From positions 558,001 through 622,000 of the forward strand of contig NZ_ONZG01000001.1 in NCBI RefSeq assembly GCF_900302455.1: a DNA stretch of 64,000 nucleotides, read 5' to 3'. Numbering within the stretch: position 1 is the stretch's first letter; every line of letters starts with the position of its first letter. Below the pieces are notes generated by a model. It was not told where the DNA came from and searched no databases. It saw nothing but the letters and a program-made list of their open reading frames with translations. A program made the translations under genes and the position numbers. The stretch comes from Falsiruegeria mediterranea M17. GTDB taxonomy: Bacteria > Pseudomonadota > Alphaproteobacteria > Rhodobacterales > Rhodobacteraceae. Below are positions 10,450 through 20,130 of this stretch, one piece after another.

Positions 10450-12921
10450 TCAGTCGAGGGTTCGAGTAACTTCTTCGCGTTCGAAAATCTCGATCACATC
10501 GCCTGCACGGATATCGTCGTAGTTTTCGAATGCCATACCGCATTCCTGACCCGACTGAACCTCGGGCACTTCGTCCTTGAAGCGCTTGAGCGTCTTCAGC
10601 GTGCCTTCGTGGATCACGACGTTGTCGCGCAGCAGGCGAACACCTGCGGAGCGGCGGGCAACACCTTCGGTGACCAGACAGCCGGCGACTTTGCCCACGC
10701 CGGTGACCTTGAAGACTTCGCGAATTTCGGCGTAACCGATGAAGTTCTCGCGGATCTCGGCGCTCAGCAGGCCCGATGCGGCGGCTTTAACGTCGTCCAC
10801 AAGGTCATAGATGACCGAGTAGTAACGGATCTCGACGCCCTTCTGGTTGGCGGTGTTCCGGGCCGAGGCGTTGGCACGAACGTTAAAGCCCATAACCGGT
10901 GCGCCAGAGGCTTCCGCCAGGCCGATGTCGGTCTCGGTGATCGCACCCACGCCCGAGTGCAGCACGCGCACGCGCACCTCGTTGTTGCCGATCTTTTCCA
11001 TCGCCTGAACGATGGCTTCGGCAGAACCTTGTACGTCCGCTTTGACCAGGATCGGAAGCTCAGAGACGCTTTCGTCTTCCTTGGCCTTCTGCATCAGCTG
11101 TTCCAGCGTGGTCGCAGCACCGGCAGCAGCGCGTTTGTCCTTGGCGGCTTGTTCGCGATATTCGGCGATCTCGCGCGCCTGCGCTTCGGTCTCGGTCACA
11201 TTCAGAACGTCGCCTGCTTCGGGTGTGCCATTCAGGCCCAGAACCTCGACTGGAACCGAGGGGCCGGCCTCTTTGACGCGCTCGCCCTTGTCGTTGATCA
11301 GGGCGCGGACCTTACCGTACTGCTCACCCACAACAAAGATGTCGCCCTGGCGCAGTGTGCCGTTCTGAACGAGAACAGTGGCAACGGGGCCGCGGCCCAC
11401 GTCCAGCTGTGCTTCGATAACGGCGCCCTGAGCGGCGCGTCCCGGGTTGGCCTTGAGCTCCAGGATTTCAGCCTGCAGCGCAATGGCCTCAAGCAGTTCA
11501 TCCAGACCCTGACCGGTGTGCGCGGACACTTCGACGTCCTGCACTTCACCCGACATGGCTTCCACGATCACTTCGTGTTGCAGCAACTCGGCGCGGACCT
11601 TGTTGGGGTCGGCAGCGGGTTTGTCGCACTTGTTGATCGCTACGATCATCGGGACTTCGGCCGCTTTAGCGTGGTTGATCGCTTCGATGGTCTGCGGCAT
11701 GACCGAGTCGTCAGCCGCCACAACCAGAACCACGATGTCCGTCACCTGAGCACCACGCGAGCGCATCGAGGTAAAGGCCGCGTGGCCCGGAGTATCCAGG
11801 AAGCTCAGCACCGCGCCGCTTTCGGTTTTCACCTGATAGGCACCAATGTGCTGGGTGATACCGCCGGCTTCGCCCGCCACAACGCGGGCGTTGCGGATGG
11901 CGTCCAGGATCGAGGTTTTGCCGTGGTCGACGTGACCCATGATCGTGATGACCGGGGGGCGCGATTCCAGATCTTCGTCCTTGTCTTCGACCTCTTTGAT
12001 GACGTCCTCGACGTCCGAGTCCGAAACGCGGGTGACCTTGTGGCCAAATTCTTCGATGATCAGTTCGGCTGTATCGGCGTCGATGGTCTGGTTCTGCGTA
12101 ACCATCATGCCCATGTTCATCAGCGATTTCACGACGTCAGCCACACGTTCGGCCATACGGTTGGCCAGCTCCGACACCACAATGGCCTCGGGCAGCTGTA
12201 CGTCACGGATCACCTTTTCACGCTCGACCGAGCCGCCCATGGCTTTCTGACGCGCACGCTCTTGCTTGCGCTTCATGGACGCCATCGAACGCTGGCGGTT
12301 GTTTTCGCCACCTGTGGCCTGACCCAATGTCAGCTTGCCCGAACGGCGACCATCGTCGCGGCCCTTACCGCGGGTATTGCGCTGCTCGCGCTCGCGGTCG
12401 GACTTGCGTGGGGTCGCGGCAGGTGCCGGTTTGTTGGGCGCGGGGCGCGATGGCGCGTCAGCTTTTGGCGCGGGTGCCTCGGCGGCACGTTTCGCGACCT
12501 CTTCAGCCTCTTTGCGCTTGCGTTCTTCTTCTTCGGCCTTTTGACGAGCTTTTTCAGCGCGTTCCTGTTCTTCGCGTTCCTTGGCTTCTGCCTCGGCGCG
12601 GCGACGGGCGCGTTCTTCTTCCCGGGCCTTCTCTTCAGCGGCGCGTTTGGCCGTTTCTTCGACTTCGCGGGCCTTGGCGGCCTGGACGGCCTTCAGGCGG
12701 CGCGCCATTTCCGCGTCTGTGATGCCAGCCGGGCGACGCGACGGATCACCCGCAGGGGCCGAGCCCCCGGGCTTGCCAGCGCCGGGCTTGGGAACCACCA
12801 CGCGCTTGCGTTTGGTTTCCACCACGACATTCTTGGTCCGTCCGTGGCTGAAACTCTGTTTCACATTCCCCGGGCGGGACCCACGCAGACCCAATGTCTT
12901 TTTGCCGTCACTATCGCTCAT
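10450..12921 (-). CDS. infB: Translation initiation factor IF-2
   Basis: 823 residues. IF-2 is the GTPase that places initiator tRNA on the 30S subunit and promotes subunit joining. The N-terminal 300 residues are charged, Ala/Lys/Glu-rich and coiled-coil-like, as in alphaproteobacterial IF-2. The G domain follows from about residue 325 with [17 protein letters not shown] and NKCDK, then the beta-barrel domains and C-terminal tRNA-binding domain. It is last in rimP-nusA-ylxR-infB, nine bases behind ylxR, and a strong hairpin terminator follows. A very long open frame on the opposite strand is a codon-bias shadow. Confidence 0.98.
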   Translation of the reverse strand: MSDSDGKKTLGLRGSRPGNVKQSFSHGRTKNVVVETKRKRVVVPKPGAGKPGGSAPAGDPSRRPAGITDAEMARRLKAVQAAKAREVEETAKRAAEEKAREEERARRRAEAEAKEREEQERAEKARQKAEEEERKRKEAEEVAKRAAEAPAPKADAPSRPAPNKPAPAATPRKSDREREQRNTRGKGRDDGRRSGKLTLGQATGGENNRQRSMASMKRKQERARQKAMGGSVEREKVIRDVQLPEAIVVSELANRMAERVADVVKSLMNMGMMVTQNQTIDADTAELIIEEFGHKVTRVSDSDVEDVIKEVEDKDEDLESRPPVITIMGHVDHGKTSILDAIRNARVVAGEAGGITQHIGAYQVKTESGAVLSFLDTPGHAAFTSMRSRGAQVTDIVVLVVAADDSVMPQTIEAINHAKAAEVPMIVAINKCDKPAADPNKVRAELLQHEVIVEAMSGEVQDVEVSAHTGQGLDELLEAIALQAEILELKANPGRAAQGAVIEAQLDVGRGPVATVLVQNGTLRQGDIFVVGEQYGKVRALINDKGERVKEAGPSVPVEVLGLNGTPEAGDVLNVTETEAQAREIAEYREQAAKDKRAAAGAATTLEQLMQKAKEDESVSELPILVKADVQGSAEAIVQAMEKIGNNEVRVRVLHSGVGAITETDIGLAEASGAPVMGFNVRANASARNTANQKGVEIRYYSVIYDLVDDVKAAASGLLSAEIRENFIGYAEIREVFKVTGVGKVAGCLVTEGVARRSAGVRLLRDNVVIHEGTLKTLKRFKDEVPEVQSGQECGMAFENYDDIRAGDVIEIFEREEVTRTLD

Positions 12922-12930
12922 AAAGCCTAA

Positions 12931-13554
12931 CTACCCTTCCGTGCGGCCCTTGCCGCCGTCATCCGTTTCGCGCACGCCACGTAAACGCTGCGCTTCCTCT
13001 ACAACACGTTTACTGAGTCCACCAGAGGCGAGGGCGGCATGTATCACAGTTTGGCGTCCAAATGCCATGCCTAACTCGTCTGCGGTCAGCCAACCGATGT
13101 ATTTACCCCGGTGTGGCGTGCTCAATTTCGATTTTCCGCGTCCCGATCCGTCCGAGGCCTGCAGCAAAACCTGCGCCTCTTCCCTGTCGAGCATTGTTTT
13201 GACCTTTTCGTACCCGGCGACCGCATCGCCGGATTTGCGTGCAAGGCTCAGCAGGTCGATCACGCGGCGGGCCAGCTGGCGCTCGACGTCGTCGACCAGA
13301 TCGCTTGCCACCGTCACCTGCATTTTGAAGCTGCGGGAAAACAGCTTTTTTTGCACAGCCTTGATAAGTGCCGCCCGGTCCGCTGCGACATAGGCGCCGC
13401 GACCAGGCAATTTGCCCATCACATCCGGATAGACCTGACCGTCAGGGCCCACCACAAAGCGAATCAGCCCGTATTTCGGCTGTACTTCACCCGTGGCAAT
13501 GCACTTGCGGTCTGGACCATCCGAGTGATCCTTTGGAACGCCACCGCGACCCAT
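12931..13554 (-). CDS. ylxR: YlxR (DUF448) RNA-binding protein with L7Ae-like extension
   Basis: 207 residues. The N-terminal 90 residues are a YlxR/DUF448 domain (RKCIATGEVQ, LPGRGAYVAADRAAL). The rest resembles a ribosomal L7Ae/eL30-type domain (LLSLARKSGDAVAGYEKV), a fusion usual in alphaproteobacteria, whereas Bacillus encodes YlxR and YlxQ separately. Standing between nusA and infB, it is expected to bind RNA and act in transcription/translation coupling or ribosome maturation; the precise job is not established. Gaps to nusA (23 bases) and infB (9 bases) indicate one operon. Confidence 0.92.
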   Translation of the reverse strand: MGRGGVPKDHSDGPDRKCIATGEVQPKYGLIRFVVGPDGQVYPDVMGKLPGRGAYVAADRAALIKAVQKKLFSRSFKMQVTVASDLVDDVERQLARRVIDLLSLARKSGDAVAGYEKVKTMLDREEAQVLLQASDGSGRGKSKLSTPHRGKYIGWLTADELGMAFGRQTVIHAALASGGLSKRVVEEAQRLRGVRETDDGGKGRTEG

Positions 13555-13577
13555 CTCGAACCCCCTGGGGCCTGAGA

Positions 13578-15212
13578 TCAGGCCCCGGCCTCCGTGTCGG
13601 TGTTTTCGTCAGTGTCGTCTTCCGCGCCGTCTTCCTCGGCTGCGGCTTCCAACTCGGCCGGATCAACCCAGCCCAACAGAACGCGGGCAGTCATGACCAT
13701 GTCCTGGGCTTCTTCCAGCGAAACGTCGAAAGGTTCCAGAATGCCATCGTCCTTGACTCGTTCGCCATCGACCGACGTCCAGCCACCGGCCAGTTCCCAG
13801 TCGGCGCAGGTTGCAAAGTCTTCGAGCGTTTTCACGTCGTCCTTGGCCAGTGCTTCGATCATTTGGGGTGTCAGGCCTTCGAATTCAATAAGGCTCTCTT
13901 CGACACCAAGGGCGCGGGCATTGTCCAGAGCCGCCTTGGCCTGTGCTTCCAGGTACTCGCGGGCACGGGTTTGCAGCTCTTCTGCGGTGCCTTCGTCCAC
14001 GCCGTCGATCACCAGCAGTTCGTCGATTTCGACGTAAGCCACTTCTTCCAGGTTGGTGAACCCTTCAGACACCAGCAGCTGAGCAAAGAATTCGTCCAGA
14101 TCCAGGCTGTCCATGAACAGTTTGGTGCGGGCTTCAAACTCTTTCTGACGGCGCGCCGATTCCTCGGCCTCGGTCATGATGTCGATGTCCAGAGCGGTCA
14201 GCTGCGAGGCCAGGCGCACGTTTTGACCACGGCGACCGATGGCCAGCGACAGCTGCTCTTCGGGAACAACAACTTCGATCTTGCCGGCTTCTTCGTCCAG
14301 AACCACCTTGGACACTTCGGCGGGCTGCAGCGCGTTCACCAAGAATGTCGGCTGATCTTCGTTCCACGGGATGATGTCGATCTTTTCACCCTGCAGTTCA
14401 TTCACAACGGCCTGTACGCGGCTGCCGCGCATACCAACACAGGCACCCACAGGGTCGATCGAGCCATCATAGCTGATCACGGCAATCTTGGCGCGCGAAC
14501 CGGGGTCACGGGCCACGGCTTTGATCTCGATGATGCCGTCATAGATTTCCGGCACTTCCATCTTGAACAGTTCGGCCATGAACTCGGGCGCGGTGCGGCT
14601 CAGGAAGATCTGCGGGCCACGCACTTCGCGGCGCACGTCCTTGATGTAGCAGCGCACGCGGTCGTTCGGGCGATAGCTTTCGCGGCCGATCTTTTCGTTG
14701 CGGCGCAGCATTGCTTCGCCGGCACCCACGTCGACGATGACGTTGCCGTATTCCTCGCGCTTGACGACACCGTTGATGATGGTGCCTGCGCGGTCTTTGA
14801 ATTCTTCGAACTGGCGGTCACGCTCGGCTTCGCGCACCTTTTGCAGGATCACCTGCTTGGCGGATTGCGCGGCGATGCGACCCATTTCAACCGGCGGAAC
14901 CTCTTCGACAAAGGTGTCACCGACCTGCGGGTCAGCCATATATTGTTTGGCCTGCTCGACGGTGAATTCGGACTGGTAGTTTTCCAGCTCTTCATCCTCG
15001 ACCACGGTGCGGACGCGGGTGAATGTCGCTTTACCGGTTTTGCGGTCGATGGAAACGCGGATGTCCATCTCGGCGCCGTAGCGGGACTTCGCAGCACGGG
15101 CGAGGGATTCTTCCATCGCTTCGACGACCAGACCGGGGTCGATCATCTTTTCGCGGGCCACGGCCTCGGCGGTTTGCAACAGCTCCAGCTGGTTTGCAGA
15201 GGTGATTGCCAT
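13578..15212 (-). CDS. nusA: Transcription elongation/termination factor NusA
   Basis: 544 residues. Domain order: N-terminal RNA-polymerase-binding domain (1-125), S1 (VVKREEYGNVIVDVG), KH1 and KH2 (VGACVGMRGSRVQAV, LAIGRRGQNVRLASQL), two helix-hairpin-helix repeats, and an acidic tail (EEDGAEDDTDE). NusA binds RNA polymerase and modulates pausing, intrinsic termination and antitermination. The start codon overlaps the rimP stop by one base (TAATG), fixing the start. As in other bacteria it may regulate its own operon through the terminator upstream of rimP. Confidence 0.98.
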   Translation of the reverse strand: MAITSANQLELLQTAEAVAREKMIDPGLVVEAMEESLARAAKSRYGAEMDIRVSIDRKTGKATFTRVRTVVEDEELENYQSEFTVEQAKQYMADPQVGDTFVEEVPPVEMGRIAAQSAKQVILQKVREAERDRQFEEFKDRAGTIINGVVKREEYGNVIVDVGAGEAMLRRNEKIGRESYRPNDRVRCYIKDVRREVRGPQIFLSRTAPEFMAELFKMEVPEIYDGIIEIKAVARDPGSRAKIAVISYDGSIDPVGACVGMRGSRVQAVVNELQGEKIDIIPWNEDQPTFLVNALQPAEVSKVVLDEEAGKIEVVVPEEQLSLAIGRRGQNVRLASQLTALDIDIMTEAEESARRQKEFEARTKLFMDSLDLDEFFAQLLVSEGFTNLEEVAYVEIDELLVIDGVDEGTAEELQTRAREYLEAQAKAALDNARALGVEESLIEFEGLTPQMIEALAKDDVKTLEDFATCADWELAGGWTSVDGERVKDDGILEPFDVSLEEAQDMVMTARVLLGWVDPAELEAAAEEDGAEDDTDENTDTEAGA

Positions 15213-15802
15213 TACTTCGTCTCCTCTTGGGACCCTTCGGTCTCGATGTCGTCGAATGCGTCTTCGTTCAACACGCCCGCGTCTTTGCGCTGGCGCAGCA
15301 TTTCCTTGATCAGATCGTCGGTCAGCACCAGTTTGGCGTCGCTGAGCCAGTCGAACTGCAAGCCGATAGTCACGGTCTCGCCGTTCTGGTCGAGGTTGAT
15401 CAGAACCTCATCCCCTTCGATCCCGGCCAGCTCACCCTTGAAGCGGCGACGTCCGTCGATGAGTTCGGTGGTTTCCAGCTTGGCCTCGTAACCTTCGAAC
15501 ATGTCAAAGTCTTTAAGGCGCGTCAGCGGGCGGTCGATGCCGGGGCTCGAAACCTCAAGCGTATAGGCGTCCAGAATCGGATCCTCGACGTCCAGCGTGG
15601 CGCTGACCGCGCTCGAAATTTCGCCGCAATCATCCACTTCGATGCCACCATCGGGCTTGTCCGCCATGATCTGCAGGGTGGTTTCCTTGCCACTCATCAG
15701 GCGGATGCGGACCAGCTCATAGCCCAGATCTTCGATCACAGGCGTGATGATCTCGGCCAACCTGCGGTCGATCGCTGCTTTTGCTATCAGGTCGTTAGTC
15801 AT
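15212..15802 (-). CDS. rimP: Ribosome maturation factor RimP
   Basis: 196 residues from the ATG at 15802 ([14 protein letters not shown]). A longer in-frame extension would cross the terminator hairpin and is not credible. RimP helps assemble the 30S subunit. Family marks are [20 protein letters not shown] and [12 protein letters not shown]. The last residues are Gln/Glu-rich. First gene of the rimP-nusA-ylxR-infB operon; its stop overlaps the nusA start. Confidence 0.96.
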   Translation of the reverse strand: MTNDLIAKAAIDRRLAEIITPVIEDLGYELVRIRLMSGKETTLQIMADKPDGGIEVDDCGEISSAVSATLDVEDPILDAYTLEVSSPGIDRPLTRLKDFDMFEGYEAKLETTELIDGRRRFKGELAGIEGDEVLINLDQNGETVTIGLQFDWLSDAKLVLTDDLIKEMLRQRKDAGVLNEDAFDDIETEGSQEETK

Positions 15803-15828
15803 TGTCAGATTACCCAAACTCCGGGCAC

Positions 15829-15851
15829 AAAAAAACGGGCGCGCGGCCCGT
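15829..15851 (-). promoter_or_regulatory. Candidate transcription attenuator upstream of rimP
   Basis: On the minus strand ACGGGC, loop CGCGC, GCCCGT, then TTTTTTT: a textbook intrinsic terminator (15835-15851 plus the T run at 15829-15835) ending only 27 bases before the rimP ATG. It could be the terminator of the upstream pip/binding-protein transcript. A perfect TTGACA lies upstream on the same strand (15906 to 15901), with a poor -10, so the hairpin may instead sit in the leader of rimP-nusA-infB and act as an attenuator. RimP-leader terminators are described in other proteobacteria. Confidence 0.6.
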
Positions 15852-15967
15852 CGAAATTTCCGGTGGTGCTTCCGGTCCAAGAGACCCGACGCGCCGCTGT
15901 TGTCAAGGCATATACGGCGGATGGGATGAGTCTGCAAGGGGCAGTGTGAAATTGTGAGAGACGAAGG

Positions 15968-16771
15968 TTAGATCATCCACCAGCGTTCTGCGATACGCCC
16001 ATCATCCAAGGCCGCACGAGAGCTGATCTGGCGCGGCAGACCAACCGCGTCCGCGACGACCAGCGCCATATCGTGTTCCGAGGGGTGATAGCGGTATTTG
16101 GCGCGCTCGCGCAGGCCGTTTGGCGCGGGTAGGGCAGCGACGTCGACATAGCCGTCGCGCAGGGCCTCGGCACGGACGTTGGCGTCGGGTATCGTTATCA
16201 CTTCGATCCGGTCGAGCCATCCAGCTTGGCCGGTTTTGTAGTGATCCGCGACCTTTTCCCCCCGGAAATGGCGCCCCTCTTGCACGTGCGCGGCGCGGTA
16301 GCATCCTGTGCCGATGGTGTCTCGTGCGATGCAAAAGGCGTCTTCAGCCAGCGTGAATGGCAGGCCCGGTACAGCTTTGGTCAGTTCGACCCGAAGCTGG
16401 TGATCCGTCACGGTCTCGATCCGGCTTAGGTCCGGCAGATGCGACAGGGCCTCAATGACGTCTTGCGCAGTGAGCGGTGTGTCATCGTGAAACAGTACGC
16501 CCGGGCGCAGATCAAAGGTCCAGACCCGGGCGTCCTCTGAGCTTTGCCAGCTTTGTGCCAATTCTCCGCGTAAAGTTCCGTCGGGCGCAATCTCGGTCAG
16601 GGTGTCGAACATGGCGCCGCGCGCGACCCGGTCCAGCGATCCGTCCCTTGGCACGGCCAGGCGAAGCGTACCGCCCGCCTTTGGCGCGGCGTCCAGCGAA
16701 ACGCCAGTCGCGGCCAGCAGCGCAGCGGCCGCACCGGTGGAAAAAAGCGCGCGGCGGTCGATACGGGTCAT
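15968..16771 (-). CDS. Half-length family 5 (peptide-type) solute-binding protein
   Basis: 267 residues from the ATG at 16771, which overlaps the pip stop as ATGA. The leader has a twin-arginine flavour (TRIDRRALFSTGAAAALLAATG). The body matches the N-terminal half of family 5 binding proteins for peptides/nickel: GGTLRLAVPRDG, LAQSWQSSEDARVWTFDLRPGV-type text, FHDDTPLTAQDV, GTGCYRA. Family members usually exceed 480 residues; here the second lobe is absent and the frame ends cleanly in RIAERWWMI. No remnant of the missing half lies downstream and no permease genes are near. It is either a stable mini-protein working with the aminopeptidase or a decayed gene; the intact frame and coupling favour the former. 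Confidence 0.75.
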   Translation of the reverse strand: MTRIDRRALFSTGAAAALLAATGVSLDAAPKAGGTLRLAVPRDGSLDRVARGAMFDTLTEIAPDGTLRGELAQSWQSSEDARVWTFDLRPGVLFHDDTPLTAQDVIEALSHLPDLSRIETVTDHQLRVELTKAVPGLPFTLAEDAFCIARDTIGTGCYRAAHVQEGRHFRGEKVADHYKTGQAGWLDRIEVITIPDANVRAEALRDGYVDVAALPAPNGLRERAKYRYHPSEHDMALVVADAVGLPRQISSRAALDDGRIAERWWMI

Positions 16772-17745
16772 GACAGCACCTCGGCGATCCGGTCCATGCT
16801 GCGCACAAGCTCGGCGCTGATGCCCGGTTCTGACAGGGCGTGGCCGGCGTTGCGGACCATCCGCAGCTCGGATGCGGGCCATAGGCTGTTGAGCTTCCAG
16901 GCGGAAGAAGGCGGGCAGATCATGTCATAACGTCCCTGAACGATCACCCCGGGAATATGCGAGATGCGGCCCATGTTGGCCAGTATCTGCCCATCAACGT
17001 CGAGAAAGCCGTTGTTGATGAAATAGTGGTTCTCCAACCTGGCAAACGCGCGGGCGTAATCGCCGGGGCTTTCGCCGCTGGTGCCCGACGAATGGATCGA
17101 GGCAAGCGCATTCTCCCACGCCGACCAGGCTCGGGCATAGCGTGTTTCAAGCGGGCGATCGCCAGAGAACAACCGCTTGTGGTAGGCGGCGATCATGTCG
17201 TGCTGTTCATTCTCAGGAATGAGCGAGGCGAACTTGGCCCAGGTTTCTGGCCAGAACTTGCCCGCGCCACCGCCATAGAACCAATCGAGCTCGGCTTGCG
17301 TCATCAGGAACACGCCACGCAGCACAAGATGGGTCACGCGATCCGGGTGGGCCTGAGCGTAAATCAGCGCGAGTGTCGCGCCCCAGCTGCCGCCAAAGGC
17401 GATCCAGGCCTCGATATCTAACTGCCGCCGGATCAGTTCGATATCCGCGACCAAGTGGTGCGTCGTGTTGTTTTCGACCGAGGCATGAGGCCGCGAGCGG
17501 CCGCATCCGCGCTGATCAAAGAGAATCACTCGGTACACTTCGGGGTCGAAATAGCGTCGCATCGCGGGGCTGCACCCGCCACCAGGGCCACCGTGAAGCA
17601 CCACAACAGGAATGCCGTTTGGGTTGCCACACTGTTCAAAATAAACGCGATGACCCTGCCCAACATCAATTAACTGCTGATCGAAAGCTTCGATCGGCGG
17701 GTAAAGAAATTGCACTGCGCGCTTTTGGTCCGAGTACTTGTCCAT
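16768..17745 (-). CDS. pip: Proline iminopeptidase
   Basis: 325 residues from the ATG at 17745 (MDKYSDQKRAVQFLYPPIEA). An alpha/beta-hydrolase of peptidase family S33 that removes N-terminal proline from peptides in the cytoplasm. Visible are the oxyanion region HGGPGGGCSP, the DQRGCGRS motif, the nucleophile elbow GGSWGAT (Ser), the acid in GRYDMICPP and the His in NAGHALSEPG. Much longer in-frame starts upstream overlap ubiG and lack family support. Downstream it is coupled to a half-length peptide-binding protein. Divergent from ubiG with a 48-base gap. Confidence 0.96.
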   Translation of the reverse strand: MDKYSDQKRAVQFLYPPIEAFDQQLIDVGQGHRVYFEQCGNPNGIPVVVLHGGPGGGCSPAMRRYFDPEVYRVILFDQRGCGRSRPHASVENNTTHHLVADIELIRRQLDIEAWIAFGGSWGATLALIYAQAHPDRVTHLVLRGVFLMTQAELDWFYGGGAGKFWPETWAKFASLIPENEQHDMIAAYHKRLFSGDRPLETRYARAWSAWENALASIHSSGTSGESPGDYARAFARLENHYFINNGFLDVDGQILANMGRISHIPGVIVQGRYDMICPPSSAWKLNSLWPASELRMVRNAGHALSEPGISAELVRSMDRIAEVLS

Positions 17746-17793
17746 TATGGCCCTATATAGTCCTAAGACGTAAAAGAGCACACGGAGACAGGA

Positions 17794-18537
17794 ATGCAAG
17801 CGCCTGCGAACACGGTTGACCCTTCGGAGATCGCGAAATTCGAAGCGATGGCCGCTGAATGGTGGGACCCCAACGGCAAATTCAAGCCGCTGCACATGCT
17901 CAACCCGTGCCGGTTGGACTATATCACGCAACAAATCGCCGGTGAGTTCGAGTGCGACCTGGCAGGGTCGCGCCCGTTCGAGGGGCTGCGGCTTTTGGAC
18001 ATCGGTTGCGGTGGTGGTCTGCTTAGCGAGCCGATGGCGCGTCTGGGGGCCGAGGTTGTGGGTGCCGATGCGGCGGAGGGGAACCTGCCCGTTGCGCGCA
18101 TTCATGCAGAACAGTCGGGACTGGATATCGACTATCGCCACACCACGGCCGAAGCCATGGCCGAGGCAGGCGAACAGTTCGACGTGGTTTTGAACATGGA
18201 GGTGGTAGAGCATGTGGCCGACCCACTCGGCTATCTGACCGCGACCCAGCAGTTGCTGAAACCGGGCGGGTTGGAGATTTGTTCGACCATCAACCGCAAC
18301 CCGAAATCCTATGCTATGGCGATTTTTGGGGCCGAGGTGGTAATGCGCTGGCTGCCGCGCGGCACGCATGAGTGGAACAAGTTCATCACGCCCGACGAGC
18401 TGTTTGATCTGCTGCGCCAAGCGGGCTTGAACCCGGTCGACCGCAAGGGCTTTGTGTTCAACCCGATCTTGTGGAGCTGGTCCATTTCGGACCGTGACTT
18501 GAGTGTGAATTATGTCACCGCAAGTGTGAAGCCATAA
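17794..18537 (+). CDS. ubiG: Ubiquinone biosynthesis O-methyltransferase
   Basis: 247 residues. Class I SAM-dependent methyltransferase with motif [21 protein letters not shown] (about 67-86), acidic loop GADAA and the UbiG-specific [12 protein letters not shown]. It performs the two O-methylations in ubiquinone synthesis. An SD-like GGAGACAGGA lies directly before the ATG. Divergent from pip. Length and motifs are normal. Confidence 0.96.
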   Translation: MQAPANTVDPSEIAKFEAMAAEWWDPNGKFKPLHMLNPCRLDYITQQIAGEFECDLAGSRPFEGLRLLDIGCGGGLLSEPMARLGAEVVGADAAEGNLPVARIHAEQSGLDIDYRHTTAEAMAEAGEQFDVVLNMEVVEHVADPLGYLTATQQLLKPGGLEICSTINRNPKSYAMAIFGAEVVMRWLPRGTHEWNKFITPDELFDLLRQAGLNPVDRKGFVFNPILWSWSISDRDLSVNYVTASVKP

Positions 18538-18691
18538 GGACTGCTTAGAATGTAAGCCCTAAACCGAGTTCGACGGGCCGGTGTGTGGTATACTTTTGTA
18601 TAGGTGAATGACCTTCTGCCAGAATTGCCGGAGACTCTGGGGGCAAGTACTGGGACGCCGACACTTTTGCCAAAGGAGGGTCTTGATCGGC

Positions 18692-19342
18692 ATGAAGACG
18701 AATACACGCGCTCGTCACGTTCTTGAAAAGGCTCACGAAATGTTCGTGGCTGGAACCAGGGCACTTTCGAGTTACTTAACGTTACCCACAAAACCAAAGG
18801 GTGTTTTAGTGCATTCCCCCAAAGGTGTTCATTGGGGGGACTTTCAACCTGACAGGCCACAACCGGCAAACGCTGATCAAAATGTTCAGTCCCGCCCGCT
18901 CGATTCTGAGCAGTTACTCGCTGACCCGCTATTGTTGCGCGAGCAACCTGCCTTGGTCGTAAGCGCCAAAGTGCGAGCTGCCGAGGACATGAGCACTTGG
19001 GTCGAGGCTCTGGGTGGGGAGGTTGCGACGACCAGCTCAATCAGCCTGGCGTTGGATTCGATCGCAGAGAGCACGCAATCCTGGGGACTTCTCGTCGTCT
19101 ATGCGGATGAAATCGCAGATATTCACGAGGTGGTTGAAGCGTTGCTTTTGGTGAGGTCAGTTTCTTCGGAGTTGCCGATAATCTTATTGTCTGCCTCTTT
19201 TTCAGGACATGAATTCGGGGTGGAACGACGGGCAATTTGCGATGTGTCCTTGAAAGCACCGGCAAGTTTCACGTCGTTTCGGCTGGCAGTTTCTCAAGCG
19301 GTTTCGAACAACCGTCTCTATAATGAGAGGGTGCTTGCCTGA
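18692..19342 (+). CDS. Degenerate receiver-like protein, copy 1
   Basis: 216 residues from the ATG at 18692; this start aligns with the paralogue at 20131, and AAGGAGGG lies about 11 bases upstream. A longer frame from 18608 has no counterpart in the paralogue. N-terminal 50 residues: basic helix then LPTKPKGVLVHSPKG, strongly conserved between copies. Residues about 95-216 follow the secondary-structure pattern of response-regulator receiver domains, but the phospho-acceptor position at the end of strand 3 is Tyr (WGLLVVYADE), the acidic pair is missing and only the late Ser and Lys (IILLSAS, DVSLKAP) remain. Phosphorylation is therefore unlikely. The convergent marR copy next to it is broken. 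Base composition is lower in G+C than the neighbours. Confidence 0.75.
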   Translation: MKTNTRARHVLEKAHEMFVAGTRALSSYLTLPTKPKGVLVHSPKGVHWGDFQPDRPQPANADQNVQSRPLDSEQLLADPLLLREQPALVVSAKVRAAEDMSTWVEALGGEVATTSSISLALDSIAESTQSWGLLVVYADEIADIHEVVEALLLVRSVSSELPIILLSASFSGHEFGVERRAICDVSLKAPASFTSFRLAVSQAVSNNRLYNERVLA

Positions 19343-19396
19343 TAAGCTTCTAAGTTCATTGCAATTGAATATGCAGATGAGATCACGAAGGCAGCA

Positions 19397-19886
19397 CTAA
19401 TCTTCTAACTTGATCCGAAGATCACGCAAAACAGGCAGGGTGGACCGGACACGGTCCAGCCCCAGTTCTCCGGCGACCTCATTGATCAATGGTGCAATCG
19501 AAGAGATTGCCTGATCGCGGGCTTGGTGGCCTGCGGGGCTGATGGCGATCATTTTGCTGCGGGCGTCGTCCCAGTCCGGGCGAATGTGGATGTAGTCGGT
19601 CCATTCCAGTTTCGCGAGCGTGTTGGTCATCGCGCCACGCGTGACGTGAAAGGCGGATGCCAATTGCGCCAGGGTACGTTCGGTCCCAGCATAAGCCGGA
19701 TTGTTCAGAACCGAGCAATGCGAGATTTCCATGCCTTTGGGGAGCATCCTTTGAGTTGTCGGCTGCAACTAGTCGAAAGGCAGGTTCTATCTGCTTCGAC
19801 AAAGCTGGCTTGAGCAGGCAGAAGACGAGTGGTGGTCGGCGATGAACAGCGAGCCATTTCAGCGTCAAATTTTTCAGATCCATCAT
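19397..19886 (-). pseudogene. Broken MarR family regulator, duplicate copy
   Basis: Residues from LPKGMEISHCSVLN to the end (LRDLRIKLED) are close to the intact marR at 20832-21269, including AQLASAFHVTRGAMTNTLAKLEW. The first 30 residues are not in frame: reading upstream on the minus strand meets TAG just before a TTG at about 19768. The DNA there aligns with the intact gene only if an extra base is allowed, and the remaining 5' part to the ATG at 19886 aligns weakly in another frame with an insertion. The N-terminal dimerisation helix is thus lost. A short protein from an internal start is possible but would be unlikely to dimerise normally. Confidence 0.75.
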
Positions 19887-20130
19887 AATCGCACTACACT
19901 ATTTCACATGGACAAAAGCTCGTGAAGTCTTGGATCGCCGGGTTTTGAATGACTCATTGCTCCCAGATCATGGGTTGTTGATTGCAAGATTCTCCCATTC
20001 AATTTGGTAAATGCAGTCTTTCAAATTGATGAATTTTTGGCTGTTTTCGTCCATTTTCTAACTTGTTTGAGACGTAGCGAACTTTGAGAAGGGCTCCGTG
20101 AGGATGGCGAACACATAGGACAACATTGTT

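Noticed and set aside
10444-12930. An 828-codon open frame on the plus strand opposite infB
   Set aside because: It mirrors infB almost end to end, has no recognisable domain, and is explained by the absence of stop-forming codons in the high-G+C antisense frame.
13368-15491. A 707-codon open frame opposite nusA and neighbours
   Set aside because: Antisense shadow crossing several real genes; no family resemblance and no ribosome site.
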